NCBI RefSeq assembly: GCF_003463065.1
Contig: NZ_QSCM01000001.1
Span: 62,001-126,000, forward strand
Source of the DNA: Blautia sp. OF03-15BH
Lineage (GTDB): Bacteria > Bacillota > Clostridia > Lachnospirales > Lachnospiraceae
Length of the DNA stretch: 64,000 nt
Direction of reading: 5' to 3'
Of this stretch, positions 43,819-51,851 are shown in pieces. Positions within the stretch are counted from its first letter, which is position 1; each line of letters starts with the position of its first letter. Both the position numbers and the translations under genes were made by a program. The notes beneath the pieces are model-generated. The model saw nothing but the letters and a program-made list of their open reading frames with translations. It did no database searches and was not told where the DNA came from.

Positions 43819-45732
43819 ATGGCCAGAGAAGATTACCACAGTGCGCGGGTACAAGGCCGCAGAGCGTACCGGGCAGATGTACAGGCCGGCCGCTATCCCT
43901 ATCTGCCCGCCCTGGATGATATGATATCCTATTCCGAAACCCAGGGGGAATACCCCTTAGGCCGGGTAGACATTCCCCTGAACCTGATCGTGGGCACCAA
44001 AACAGCCGGCCGTCAGAAAGCCTTTGCCAGCAATTTCATGCCCCTTCTGGGTGAAACTACCGAGTTTGGCATGAAATGGGCCACTCTTTATGATTCCCAG
44101 CTCAATGAAGGCATCCGGGAGCCTATCAAAGTCTATGAATTCATGAATAAATTTTATGTAGAAGAAGGAAACAAGCGTGTCAGCGTCATGAAAGCCGTGG
44201 ACGCCGCCTATATTCCCGCCAATGTCATCCGGATCCTTCCGAAACGGACAGAAGAAAAGGATAACCTGATCTACTATGAATTCGTGGATTTTTACAGTGT
44301 CGCACAGACCAATGAGATCTGGTTCAGCCAGGTCGGAAGTTTTCCGGCTCTCATCCAGGCCATCGGCAAAAAACCGGGAGAGCCATGGGATATTGAATTC
44401 CGCCGGAATTTCTTTTCCCTTTACAACACCTTTTCCGAGTATTTTCTCGCCAAAGGCGGTGAAAAGCTCCCTGTGACCACAGCCGATGCTTTCCTCAAAT
44501 ATCTGGAGATCTATGATTATGAAGATATCCTGAAGAAAGCCCCTGCCGAGATCAAAGAAGATGTCAACCGCCTCTGGGACGAGTTCTCCATCACCGGTGA
44601 AGGCGAAGGATCCGCTCTCGTAAAAGATACCGAAGACGCTCCCGCTTCCTCCAAAGGTCTCTTAAGCCTGACCAGACTCTTCTCCGGCAGAACCCAGAAG
44701 GTCAAAATCGCTTTCCTTAATGAAAAAACAGGAGAAACCTCCAGCTGGACCTACAGCCATGAACTGGGCCGCCTGTATCTGGAAGAAACCTATCCGGACA
44801 ACGTGGAAACCTTCCACATCGACAATATCGAGGAAGGAGAAAGTGCTGAAAAAGCCATTGAAGCGGCGATCGCCCAGGGCAGTGATCTCATTTTCACCAC
44901 CTCTCCCTGTCTCATCAAATCCAGTGTCCGGGCAGCTGTGGCCCATCCGAATGTTATCATCCTGAACTGCTCCTTAAACCAGTTCTACCACTCACTCCGC
45001 ACCTATTACGGCCGGATGTACGAAGCCAAATTCCTGATGGGAGCTATCGCAGCCGCCATGTCTGAGACCGATCATATCGGTTATCTGGCCGACTATCCCA
45101 TCTACGGAACCATTGCCAACATCAATGCCTTTGCCATGGGTGCGAAAATGATCAATCCCCGTGCCATGATCCATCTGGAATGGTCCCGCATCAATCACTG
45201 GAGCGGCCGCCATCTCTCGGAAATGGATGAGGTCCAGGTCATTTCCGGTCAGGATATGATCCGGCCAGATGCTCCCTCCAGAGAGTTTGGTCTCTATATG
45301 AAGGGAAAGAACGGGATCGAAAACATCGCCTCCCCCATCTGGCACTGGGGTAAATTTTACGAACAGATTGTACAGAACGTACTGGACGGCACCTGGAAGA
45401 AAACAAAAACAGCTATGAACTACTGGCTGGGACTCTCTTCCGATGTCATTGATATCGTTTATTCCAACAGCCTTCCTGTAGGCACCCGCCGGCTTCTGAA
45501 GTTCCTGCAGGCCTCCATTATCAAGAATACACTGGAACCGTTCTATGGCGTCCTTTATTCCCAGGACGGCATCGTACAGAAATCCGAAGACGAAAGTCTG
45601 ACACCGGAACAGATCGTGACCATGGACTGGCTGGCTGACAATGTTCTCGGGGTGATCCCTTCCTTCAGCGACCTGACGGATGAAGCCAGAGAACTGGTGC
45701 TTCTGCAGGGCCCCCTGAATACAGAGGAGTAA
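43819..45732 (+). CDS. Cytosolic fusion of ParB-like domain and BMP/PnrA ligand-binding domain
   Basis: 637 residues, no signal peptide. Residues about 49-140 follow the ParB/sulfiredoxin-like pattern: IPLNLIVGT, EPIKVYEFMNKFYVEEGNKRVSVMK, IPANVIRI, with EGNKR at 116-120 in place of the GxRR box. A helical linker (about 150-290) follows. From about 294 a BMP (PnrA-like) nucleoside-binding domain is seen: KVKIAFLNEKTGETSSWTYSHE, EAKFLMGAIAAAMSETDHIGYLAD. BMP proteins are normally secreted lipoproteins, so a cytosolic copy fused to a ParB-like domain suggests an intracellular sensor. ATG with GGAGG 8 nt upstream. Five bp before the phosphoesterase gene. Confidence 0.85.
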   Translation: MAREDYHSARVQGRRAYRADVQAGRYPYLPALDDMISYSETQGEYPLGRVDIPLNLIVGTKTAGRQKAFASNFMPLLGETTEFGMKWATLYDSQLNEGIREPIKVYEFMNKFYVEEGNKRVSVMKAVDAAYIPANVIRILPKRTEEKDNLIYYEFVDFYSVAQTNEIWFSQVGSFPALIQAIGKKPGEPWDIEFRRNFFSLYNTFSEYFLAKGGEKLPVTTADAFLKYLEIYDYEDILKKAPAEIKEDVNRLWDEFSITGEGEGSALVKDTEDAPASSKGLLSLTRLFSGRTQKVKIAFLNEKTGETSSWTYSHELGRLYLEETYPDNVETFHIDNIEEGESAEKAIEAAIAQGSDLIFTTSPCLIKSSVRAAVAHPNVIILNCSLNQFYHSLRTYYGRMYEAKFLMGAIAAAMSETDHIGYLADYPIYGTIANINAFAMGAKMINPRAMIHLEWSRINHWSGRHLSEMDEVQVISGQDMIRPDAPSREFGLYMKGKNGIENIASPIWHWGKFYEQIVQNVLDGTWKKTKTAMNYWLGLSSDVIDIVYSNSLPVGTRRLLKFLQASIIKNTLEPFYGVLYSQDGIVQKSEDESLTPEQIVTMDWLADNVLGVIPSFSDLTDEARELVLLQGPLNTEE

Positions 45733-45737
45733 TAAAC

Positions 45738-46382
45738 ATGAAAATTTTAGTGATCGGCGATCATGAATCCAAATCTCTCTGGGATTTTTACGATCCTTCA
45801 AAGCTGGAGGGCATTGACCTCATCATCTCCTGCGGGGATCTGAGTCCCAGATATCTCAGTTTTCTGGTAACACTGGCGCACTGTCCGGTTCTCTATATTC
45901 ACGGAAACCACGATGACAAGTATGAAATGACCCCTCCCGAGGGCTGCATCTGTGTGGATGATGATCTCTATGTCTACGAAGGGATCCGTATCCTCGGACT
46001 TGGCGGTTCCATGCGCTACCGCTACGGCACGCACCAGTACACCGAAAAAGAAATGCGGACCCGCATCCGGAAACTCTGGATGAAACTGATCCGCTACAAA
46101 GGCTTCGATATTCTTTTGACCCATTCCCCCGCCCGGGGGCTCAACGACGGGGAAGATCTTCCCCATCAGGGTTTTGAATGTTTCCGTACGCTGATGGAAA
46201 AATACAAACCCAAGTATTTCATCCACGGCCATGTTCATATGAGCTACGGCCGGAAATACAAACGGATCGACCAGTATCAGGACACGGTCATCATCAACGG
46301 CTATGACCAGTATGTCTTTGACTATGAAAATCCTGATTTTTCCTCCGAGATCAGCCGTGCCGGAACCCATATGAGCAAATAG
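45738..46382 (+). CDS. Calcineurin-like metallophosphoesterase
   Basis: 214 residues, cytosolic. Metal-binding motifs: IGDHES at the N-terminus (the usual DxH is DHE here), ISCGDLSP, YIHGNHDD, LLTHSPARG and FIHGHVHMSYG. Of the YfcE/MPP class, substrate unknown; the N-terminal variant could change metal 1 coordination. It follows the fusion protein by 5 bp in one transcript, so the two probably act together. It ends 3 bp from the convergent sigE gene. Confidence 0.9.
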   Translation: MKILVIGDHESKSLWDFYDPSKLEGIDLIISCGDLSPRYLSFLVTLAHCPVLYIHGNHDDKYEMTPPEGCICVDDDLYVYEGIRILGLGGSMRYRYGTHQYTEKEMRTRIRKLWMKLIRYKGFDILLTHSPARGLNDGEDLPHQGFECFRTLMEKYKPKYFIHGHVHMSYGRKYKRIDQYQDTVIINGYDQYVFDYENPDFSSEISRAGTHMSK

Positions 46383-46384
46383 CT

Positions 46385-47125
46385 TCAGGAAAAACGGACC
46401 ATCTCTTTCCGCAGCCGCTTCATGATCTTTTTCTCCAGACGGGAAATGTAAGATTGCGAGATTCCCAGGATATCCGCCACTTCTTTCTGGGTCTTCTCCT
46501 CCCCGTCCAGAGAATTGATGCCGAAGCGCAGGGAAACGATGGTCTGTTCTCTTTTACTGAGTTTTCTTATGGCCCGGTTCAGAAGCCGGTATTCTGCCTC
46601 CGTTTCCATATCTTTATAGATCACATCTTCATCTGTTCCCAGAATATCCGATAAAAGCAGCTCATTTCCATCCCAGTCAACATTCAGCGGTTCATCGATT
46701 GAAACCTCCATGCGTGTCTTGCTGTTCCGGCGAAGATACATAAGGATCTCATTCTCAATGCAGCGGGAAGCATAGGTGGCAAGCTTGATCTTTTTCTCCG
46801 GCACAAAGGTATTGATGGCCTTAATGAGCCCTATGGTTCCGATGGAGATCAGATCCTCCACTCCCACGCCCGTATTATCAAATTTTTTCGCTATGTATAC
46901 CACCAGTCTCAGGTTGTGCTCGATGAGAAGCGATTTTGCCTCTTCACTTCCGTTCTTTCCCAGGCGTTCAATGGCAGAAGCCTCTTCATCCGGCAGAAGG
47001 GGCGGCGGCAGTACATCGCTCCCGCCGATATAGTGGATCTCATTCTCCTTCTGAAAAAGCATCGTCTGAAAGGCCGGAACCATGCGAAACTGAAATTTAC
47101 CCGGCATTGCTACTTTTATCACCAT
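46385..47125 (-). CDS. sigE: Sporulation sigma factor SigE
   Basis: Mother-cell sigma factor, made as a precursor at the onset of sporulation. Sigma-70 regions 2 to 4 are present: LIEHNLRLVVYIAKKF, DLISIGTIGLIKAINTF, LATYASRCIENEILMYLRR, LSKREQTIVSLRFG. The N-terminal pro-segment with IHYIGGSDVLPPPL is SigE-specific. Three in-frame ATGs (47131, 47128, 47125) follow the GGAGGG site; 47125 has the best spacing. It lies 12 bp after spoIIGA, the protease that removes the pro-segment. Confidence 0.95.
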   Translation of the reverse strand: MVIKVAMPGKFQFRMVPAFQTMLFQKENEIHYIGGSDVLPPPLLPDEEASAIERLGKNGSEEAKSLLIEHNLRLVVYIAKKFDNTGVGVEDLISIGTIGLIKAINTFVPEKKIKLATYASRCIENEILMYLRRNSKTRMEVSIDEPLNVDWDGNELLLSDILGTDEDVIYKDMETEAEYRLLNRAIRKLSKREQTIVSLRFGINSLDGEEKTQKEVADILGISQSYISRLEKKIMKRLRKEMVRFS

Positions 47126-47137
47126 CATCATTCCCTC

Positions 47138-47920
47138 CTAATCATCGATCAGCGTACTTGGCAGGATCATCTGATATCTGCCTGCGCCATTCAGTGTTTC
47201 TTTACTCACTGCCACGATGGGACGGTCGATCTTTTTTTCTTCTCCATCCCTGTTGATAAAAAGACAGTCCAGACAGATCCCCGGCATACAGCCATTCTGC
47301 TTTCCTACCGTATGGTAAGGGATCCACAGGACCTTCGTTTTCTGATTAAAAAGCTCTTTTACCGCCTGGTACTCCACCACAGCTACCGGTTTTCCATGGT
47401 AAGGATCCACCAGCCGGTTTCCCGTATCCCGGAGACCGGACAGTTTTTTCTGCCTCCCGTTCCACAGAAGCGTCACTTCACAGAGATTCTCTGTCTCGTA
47501 CTTCCACTTCTCCTTCAGGCGGAGGGCAGCGTAGATCAAAGCCGTCCCTGCAATACCGGAGAGGATCACCGGCAGTGTAACCCAAAGCCGCAGCACCGGA
47601 AGAAGCCCTCCCATCAGAAAGGCCATTCCCAGAAAAACAGCGGTACTTCTTACCAGTCTTTTTTTCTGCCCAAAGGAGATCTGAAAGCTTCCTTTCACCA
47701 TCAGGAGTGCCAGGACTGCCGCTGCTCCTGTCAGAAAAACGCCTCCCTCCGGAAAAAGAAAAAGCAGCGCACAGCTCCCGACACTTCCACAGGCTGCCCA
47801 TGCCGCCATGCGTCCAAAGCGGACCGGCAGTTTTGCCGCTATTCCCGTCAGAAAAAGCAGCAGGAAATCCAGGCAGAAGTTTTCCAGAAAGAATGCATCC
47901 ATATAAAGCTCGTAATACAC
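47138..47920 (-). CDS. spoIIGA: Sigma-E processing peptidase SpoIIGA
   Basis: Membrane aspartic protease that activates pro-sigma-E after septation. About 260 residues: five N-terminal membrane helices (about 1-140) and a cytosolic domain with the catalytic motif SGLRDTGNRLVDP (DTGN). The GTG at 47920 (YYELYMDAFFLENFCLDF) is chosen; an AGGGGGTG lies 4 nt upstream, and the longer frame runs through the promoter. Forms an operon with sigE as in Bacillus. Confidence 0.93.
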   Translation of the reverse strand: MYYELYMDAFFLENFCLDFLLLFLTGIAAKLPVRFGRMAAWAACGSVGSCALLFLFPEGGVFLTGAAAVLALLMVKGSFQISFGQKKRLVRSTAVFLGMAFLMGGLLPVLRLWVTLPVILSGIAGTALIYAALRLKEKWKYETENLCEVTLLWNGRQKKLSGLRDTGNRLVDPYHGKPVAVVEYQAVKELFNQKTKVLWIPYHTVGKQNGCMPGICLDCLFINRDGEEKKIDRPIVAVSKETLNGAGRYQMILPSTLIDD

Positions 47921-47968
47921 AAAACACCCCCTGTATCCTTCTGAGCCTCGCTTTTTCAAGCAAGATCC

Positions 47969-48044
47969 ATTATAGAATACAGGGGGTGCATATTTTGTCA
48001 TAATCAGGAAACGGATCCGTCATTTTCATCGACAGGATTCGTCA
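47969..48044 (-). promoter_or_regulatory. Spo0A-type promoter of spoIIGA-sigE
   Basis: A TATAAT -10 (47969-47974) has a TGACAA/ATGACA -35 at 47995-48001, a spacer of 20-21 bp instead of 17. Upstream are two direct 0A-box-like sites on the minus strand, TGACGAA (48038-48044) and TGTCGAT (48028-48034), 10 bp apart. Bacillus spoIIG has the same design: Spo0A boxes next to a sigma-A promoter with over-long spacing. The spacer also carries CACCCCCTGTAT, complementary to the ribosome-site region of spoIIGA. Confidence 0.7.
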
Positions 48045-48057
48045 GAGAACCGATGGA

Positions 48058-49074
48058 TCAGTCTGCGTAACCGTTGGGGTTATTGCTCTGCCATCTCCAG
48101 GAATCTTCACACATACGGTCGATTCCATACTGTGCTTTCCATCCCAGCTCTTTCTCAGCCTTGGATGCATCACAGTAACAGGTAGCGATATCGCCTGCAC
48201 GACGGGGTTTCACTTCGTAAGGAAGTGTCTTTCCACAGGCTTTCTCAAATGCATGGAGTACATCCAGAACACTGTAGCCAACTCCGGTACCAAGGTTGTA
48301 GATATTGACACCGCTGCCCGGTGCCAGTTTCTGCAGAGCCTTCACATGGCCTTTTGCCAGATCTACTACATGGATATAGTCACGTACGCCGGTTCCGTCC
48401 GGTGTATCATAGTCATCACCAAAGACTCCCAGACATTTCAGCTTTCCTACAGCCACCTGTGCAATGTAGGGAACCAGGTTGTTGGGGATACCCTTCGGAT
48501 CCTCACCGATGAGTCCGCTCTCATGAGCACCAATGGGATTGAAGTAGCGGAGAAGCAGGATGTTCCACTCCGGATCTGCTGTATGAAGGTCTGTCAGGAC
48601 CTGCTCCAGCATGCCTTTGGTACGACCGTAAGGATTGGTGATCTCACCCTTCGGACACTCTTCTGTGATCGGCACAAAAGCCGGATCTCCGTATACGGTT
48701 GCGGAGGAGCTGAAGATCAGGTTCTTTACACCATGATTTCTCATGACATCACAGAGATTGAAGGTTCCGGTCATATTGTTGTGGTAGTATTCCAGCGGCT
48801 TTGCCACGGACTCACCTACAGCCTTCAGGCCTGCGAAATGAATCACAGCGTCAATCTTCTGTTCCTCAAAGATCTTGTTCATGCCTTCTTTGTTCAGCAT
48901 ATCTTCTTTGTAAAAAACAACTTTCTTTCCAGTGATCTTTTCTACCCGCTCAAGAGCCTTTTCGCTGGCATTGTAAAGGTTATCCATTACAACTACCTCA
49001 TGACCCTCATTTAAAAGCTCGATGCAGGTATGGCTGCCGATATAACCGGCTCCGCCCGTTACTAAGATTTTCAT
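48058..49074 (-). CDS. galE: UDP-glucose 4-epimerase
   Basis: Interconverts UDP-glucose and UDP-galactose. 338 residues. NAD-binding GGAGYIGSH, catalytic Ser region IFSSSATVYG, and YGRTK with the Tyr/Lys pair. ATG with GGAGG 8 nt upstream. No other Leloir genes are nearby; here it probably serves envelope polysaccharide synthesis. Confidence 0.97.
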   Translation of the reverse strand: MKILVTGGAGYIGSHTCIELLNEGHEVVVMDNLYNASEKALERVEKITGKKVVFYKEDMLNKEGMNKIFEEQKIDAVIHFAGLKAVGESVAKPLEYYHNNMTGTFNLCDVMRNHGVKNLIFSSSATVYGDPAFVPITEECPKGEITNPYGRTKGMLEQVLTDLHTADPEWNILLLRYFNPIGAHESGLIGEDPKGIPNNLVPYIAQVAVGKLKCLGVFGDDYDTPDGTGVRDYIHVVDLAKGHVKALQKLAPGSGVNIYNLGTGVGYSVLDVLHAFEKACGKTLPYEVKPRRAGDIATCYCDASKAEKELGWKAQYGIDRMCEDSWRWQSNNPNGYAD

Positions 49075-49127
49075 AGCTGTGTCCTCCTTTTTTTATCAAA
49101 ACGCTGATGCGTTTCAGGCTTTACAAC

Positions 49128-49159
49128 AGATATGGGACCACAAATCGGGTCCCATATCT
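49128..49159 (-). terminator. Hairpin after ftsZ
   Basis: 12-bp stem AGATATGGGACC/GGTCCCATATCT with an 8-nt loop directly after the ftsZ stop. No real T run follows on the minus strand, so it may be an mRNA-stabilising hairpin. Confidence 0.55.
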
Positions 49160-49164
49160 AACAA

Positions 49165-50373
49165 TTATCTCTTTCTCAGGAAGTCCGGAATCTGGATATC
49201 TTTCTCCTGGATCTTGCTCTCCGGAGTTCTCAGTCTGTTCAGACCGGAAGTGGGAGCAGCAGGGGTCACAGAAGACTTCGGCTGGCTGTAGGAAGGAGCA
49301 GGGCTCTTCTTCGGAAAAGCACTGACATTTGCTCTTTCACGGCTGCTCTGGAACGGATTGCTGAAAGAAGAAGCAGAAGTATTATTTACTTTGTGTGTCT
49401 CTACACCGGCATTCTGGTTATCCTCTGTATGAAGACCGGTAGCAATGACCGTGATGCTTGCCTCATCTGCGTATGTATCATCATACATCGCACCGAAGAT
49501 GATGTTTGCATCCTCTCCTACCAGTTCCTCTACATAGCTGGCTGCATCATTGGCATCCATCAGGGAAATGTCTCCGGAAATATTGATGATGACATCGGTC
49601 GCACCTTCGATGGTGGTCTCAAGAAGCGGGCTGGATACCGCCTGTTTTACTGCTTCCATTGCCTTGTCATCACCCTTGGCCTGTCCGATACCGATATGGG
49701 CAATACCCTTATTAGTCATAACCGTCTGTACGTCTGCAAAATCCAGATTGATCAGGGCCGGCATATTGATCAGGTCTGTGATTCCCTGAACGGCCTGCTG
49801 AAGAACCTCATCGGCTTTCTTTAATGCCTCCGGCATGGTGGTCCGGCGGTCTACGATCTCAAGAAGCTTGTCATTGGGGATCACGATCAGTGTATCCACA
49901 TTGGCTTTCAGTCTCTCGATACCGGCAAGAGCATTGCTCATACGGGTCTTTGCCTCAAAACGGAAAGGTTTGGTCACTACGCCGACAGTCAGGATACCCA
50001 TATCCTTGGCAAGTCCTGCCACGACCGGAGCAGCTCCTGTTCCGGTTCCGCCGCCCATACCACAGGTAACGAATACCATATCTGCACCCTGCATCACCTG
50101 TTTGATGTCCTCTGTGCTCTCCTGGGCTGCCTGCTCGCCTACCTCCGGCTTTGCACCTGCTCCCAGTCCCTTGGTCAGCTTCTCACCAATCTGGATCGTG
50201 GTGGGAGCCTTACAGAGCTGCAGTGCCTGCTTATCGGTATTGATCCCAACGAACTCTACACCGCCGATGGTCTCGTCTACCATTCTATTTACAGCATTAT
50301 TGCCCGCTCCGCCGACACCGATGACGATGATCTTTGCAGCAGACTCAGTTTCATTTGTCATAATTTCTAACAA
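49165..50373 (-). CDS. ftsZ: Cell-division protein FtsZ
   Basis: Tubulin-like GTPase forming the Z ring. 402 residues. GVGGAGNNAVNRM, tubulin signature GGGTGTGAAP, and NxDFAD around NLDFADVQTVM. The Gln/Ser-rich linker and the conserved tail IQIPDFLRKR (binding site for SepF/FtsA-like anchors) are present. The start is a TTG at 50373, 8 nt after GGAGG; the next ATG is 20 nt away. Last gene of the dcw cluster, separated from ftsQ by a 416-bp repeat-filled gap. Confidence 0.98.
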   Translation of the reverse strand: MLEIMTNETESAAKIIVIGVGGAGNNAVNRMVDETIGGVEFVGINTDKQALQLCKAPTTIQIGEKLTKGLGAGAKPEVGEQAAQESTEDIKQVMQGADMVFVTCGMGGGTGTGAAPVVAGLAKDMGILTVGVVTKPFRFEAKTRMSNALAGIERLKANVDTLIVIPNDKLLEIVDRRTTMPEALKKADEVLQQAVQGITDLINMPALINLDFADVQTVMTNKGIAHIGIGQAKGDDKAMEAVKQAVSSPLLETTIEGATDVIINISGDISLMDANDAASYVEELVGEDANIIFGAMYDDTYADEASITVIATGLHTEDNQNAGVETHKVNNTSASSFSNPFQSSRERANVSAFPKKSPAPSYSQPKSSVTPAAPTSGLNRLRTPESKIQEKDIQIPDFLRKR

Positions 50374-50538
50374 GGGTATTTCCTCCTTCTCGCGTCTATA
50401 TACGACCCTTCAGGCCCCTGGCGGAACACTGAACAGCATCTTTCTTTCCGGATTACAGCACACTACACCCACTGCCGCAATCTTTATCATATATCATATA
50501 GGTTTTTCCCGAAATTATCAAGTATATATTTTAAAAAT

Positions 50539-50782
50539 TTTCACCAACAGTTCCGAACATGAGCGAAATGAAAAATCAGACTATGCAAACTTGTTTGCAA
50601 TAGGATGTATTTTCATTTCGGAATGGGCAGAATGCCCATTAGCCTCAGACCTAAGCTGCGAATGCAGCGAGAGCGCATGCAATGCGCGTGTCTGTGGCCT
50701 ATTGTTCGGAACGTCCGGAACAGTTACCCGTTTCACCAACAGTTCCGAACATGAGCGAAATGAAAAATCAGACTATGCAAAC
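50539..50782. repeat. Structured repeat between ftsQ and ftsZ, flanked by a 52-bp direct repeat
   Basis: An identical 52-bp sequence occurs at 50539-50590 and 50731-50782. The segment between can fold as a multi-branched structure: closing stem GTTCCGAACA/TGTTCGGAAC, CGAAATGAAAA/TTTTCATTTCG, TGCAAAC/GTTTGCA, CAATAGG/CCTATTG, ATGGGC/GCCCAT, GCTGC/GCAGC and GCGCAT/ATGCGC. It starts 8 bp after the ftsQ stop. Gap 50374-50789 has no gene. It could be a mobile repeat, a recombination product of two copies, or an RNA element. Confidence 0.85.
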
Positions 50783-50789
50783 ATTCTCT

Positions 50790-51809
50790 TTACTGGATGT
50801 AAGCTCCGGTATAGGGATCGATATAGCCGTATCCGTCTGTAATAATCTCTCCATTGCTGTCCACATAATTGTAGGAATCCACGTTGTAGGTGATATTCCC
50901 TTTTTTATCAGTATAATACCGGTTGCCGTCCGCATCTTCGGCAAAGGTTCCGTCCGATTCCTGATAGGTAGGGGCGCCACTGTCCTGGGTAGCAGGTGTC
51001 TCCTCACCGTCAGAGCTTCCTGCGATCACATTTCCGTTTTCATCTGTTTCTGTCTGGACTTCCGCTTCTGTTTCCGGTGTGTCACGATACGTTACAGACT
51101 GGGACTGACTGGAATAACTCTCCATATTCAGGTTCCCGCTCTTCTCTGCCACATTCGGAAGAATCGATGACAGCACGGAGATCTTGTCCTCCAGGGAAGA
51201 TTCGTCTCCCATAAGCACATTCAGCTTTCCGAAGATCAGGATCAGTTCCTCTTTGGTGGAATACCGGATTTCATCCGGCACCAGTCCCTCCTGGTTCAGA
51301 AGATCTGCCACCCGGATCACCGTATCCAGTTTATCCGGCTCCGAAGCAGAAAGGGCTTTGTAAAGAGTGACCTTATCCACCGTCAGCCCTGTCACCTCCG
51401 GCACATTTTCATGGCGTTTCTGGGAGCTTTCGATGACCAGGCCCGTCCGGTCAAAGTAGACATATTTTCCCTGCGTCCGCACATATCCCACGGCCATTTT
51501 TTCATAAACATGAACCTGCACCTTAAAGGGACTGACCATTTTCACTTCCACGCTGCTCAGAAACGGCAGTGCATTCTCTGCTTTTTCTTTATCGTTGTAT
51601 TTCCATATAAGATAAAGAGTATTCTGGCACAGGCCATCCTGAAGGATAGCCTGCTGGATCTGGGTAGAAGTAAAGGTACTGTTTCCGGATACGGAAATTT
51701 CCTTTACCCGGAACAGTCCGAAAACAACTGCCGCCGTCAGGAGCAGGATTCCGATGATCCCCCATTTCACTCTGCCTTTTCTCTTCCGTCTTTTATGACT
51801 GTTCTTCAT
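50790..51809 (-). CDS. ftsQ: Cell-division protein FtsQ/DivIB
   Basis: Bitopic divisome protein. 339 residues: basic cytosolic N-terminus (NSHKRRKRKGR), one membrane helix (about 15-35), POTRA domain starting VKEISVSGNSTFTSTQI, beta domain, then a tail of about 110 residues rich in Thr/Glu/Asp/Tyr/Gly (TETDENGNV, DADGNRYYTDKKGN, GYGYIDPYTGAY). The tail is unusual for FtsQ. ATG at 51809 is chosen over the GTG at 51836. It lies after murA. Confidence 0.92.
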   Translation of the reverse strand: MKNSHKRRKRKGRVKWGIIGILLLTAAVVFGLFRVKEISVSGNSTFTSTQIQQAILQDGLCQNTLYLIWKYNDKEKAENALPFLSSVEVKMVSPFKVQVHVYEKMAVGYVRTQGKYVYFDRTGLVIESSQKRHENVPEVTGLTVDKVTLYKALSASEPDKLDTVIRVADLLNQEGLVPDEIRYSTKEELILIFGKLNVLMGDESSLEDKISVLSSILPNVAEKSGNLNMESYSSQSQSVTYRDTPETEAEVQTETDENGNVIAGSSDGEETPATQDSGAPTYQESDGTFAEDADGNRYYTDKKGNITYNVDSYNYVDSNGEIITDGYGYIDPYTGAYIQ

Positions 51810-51851
51810 TGTGTCCCCCGTAAGTTCTTCTGTCACAGCGGTTCCGTACCC

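Noticed and set aside
50439..50842. Plus-strand frame crossing the ftsQ-ftsZ gap
   Set aside because: Contains the 52-bp repeat twice (NSSEHERNEKSDYAN), so it is repeat DNA read as protein.
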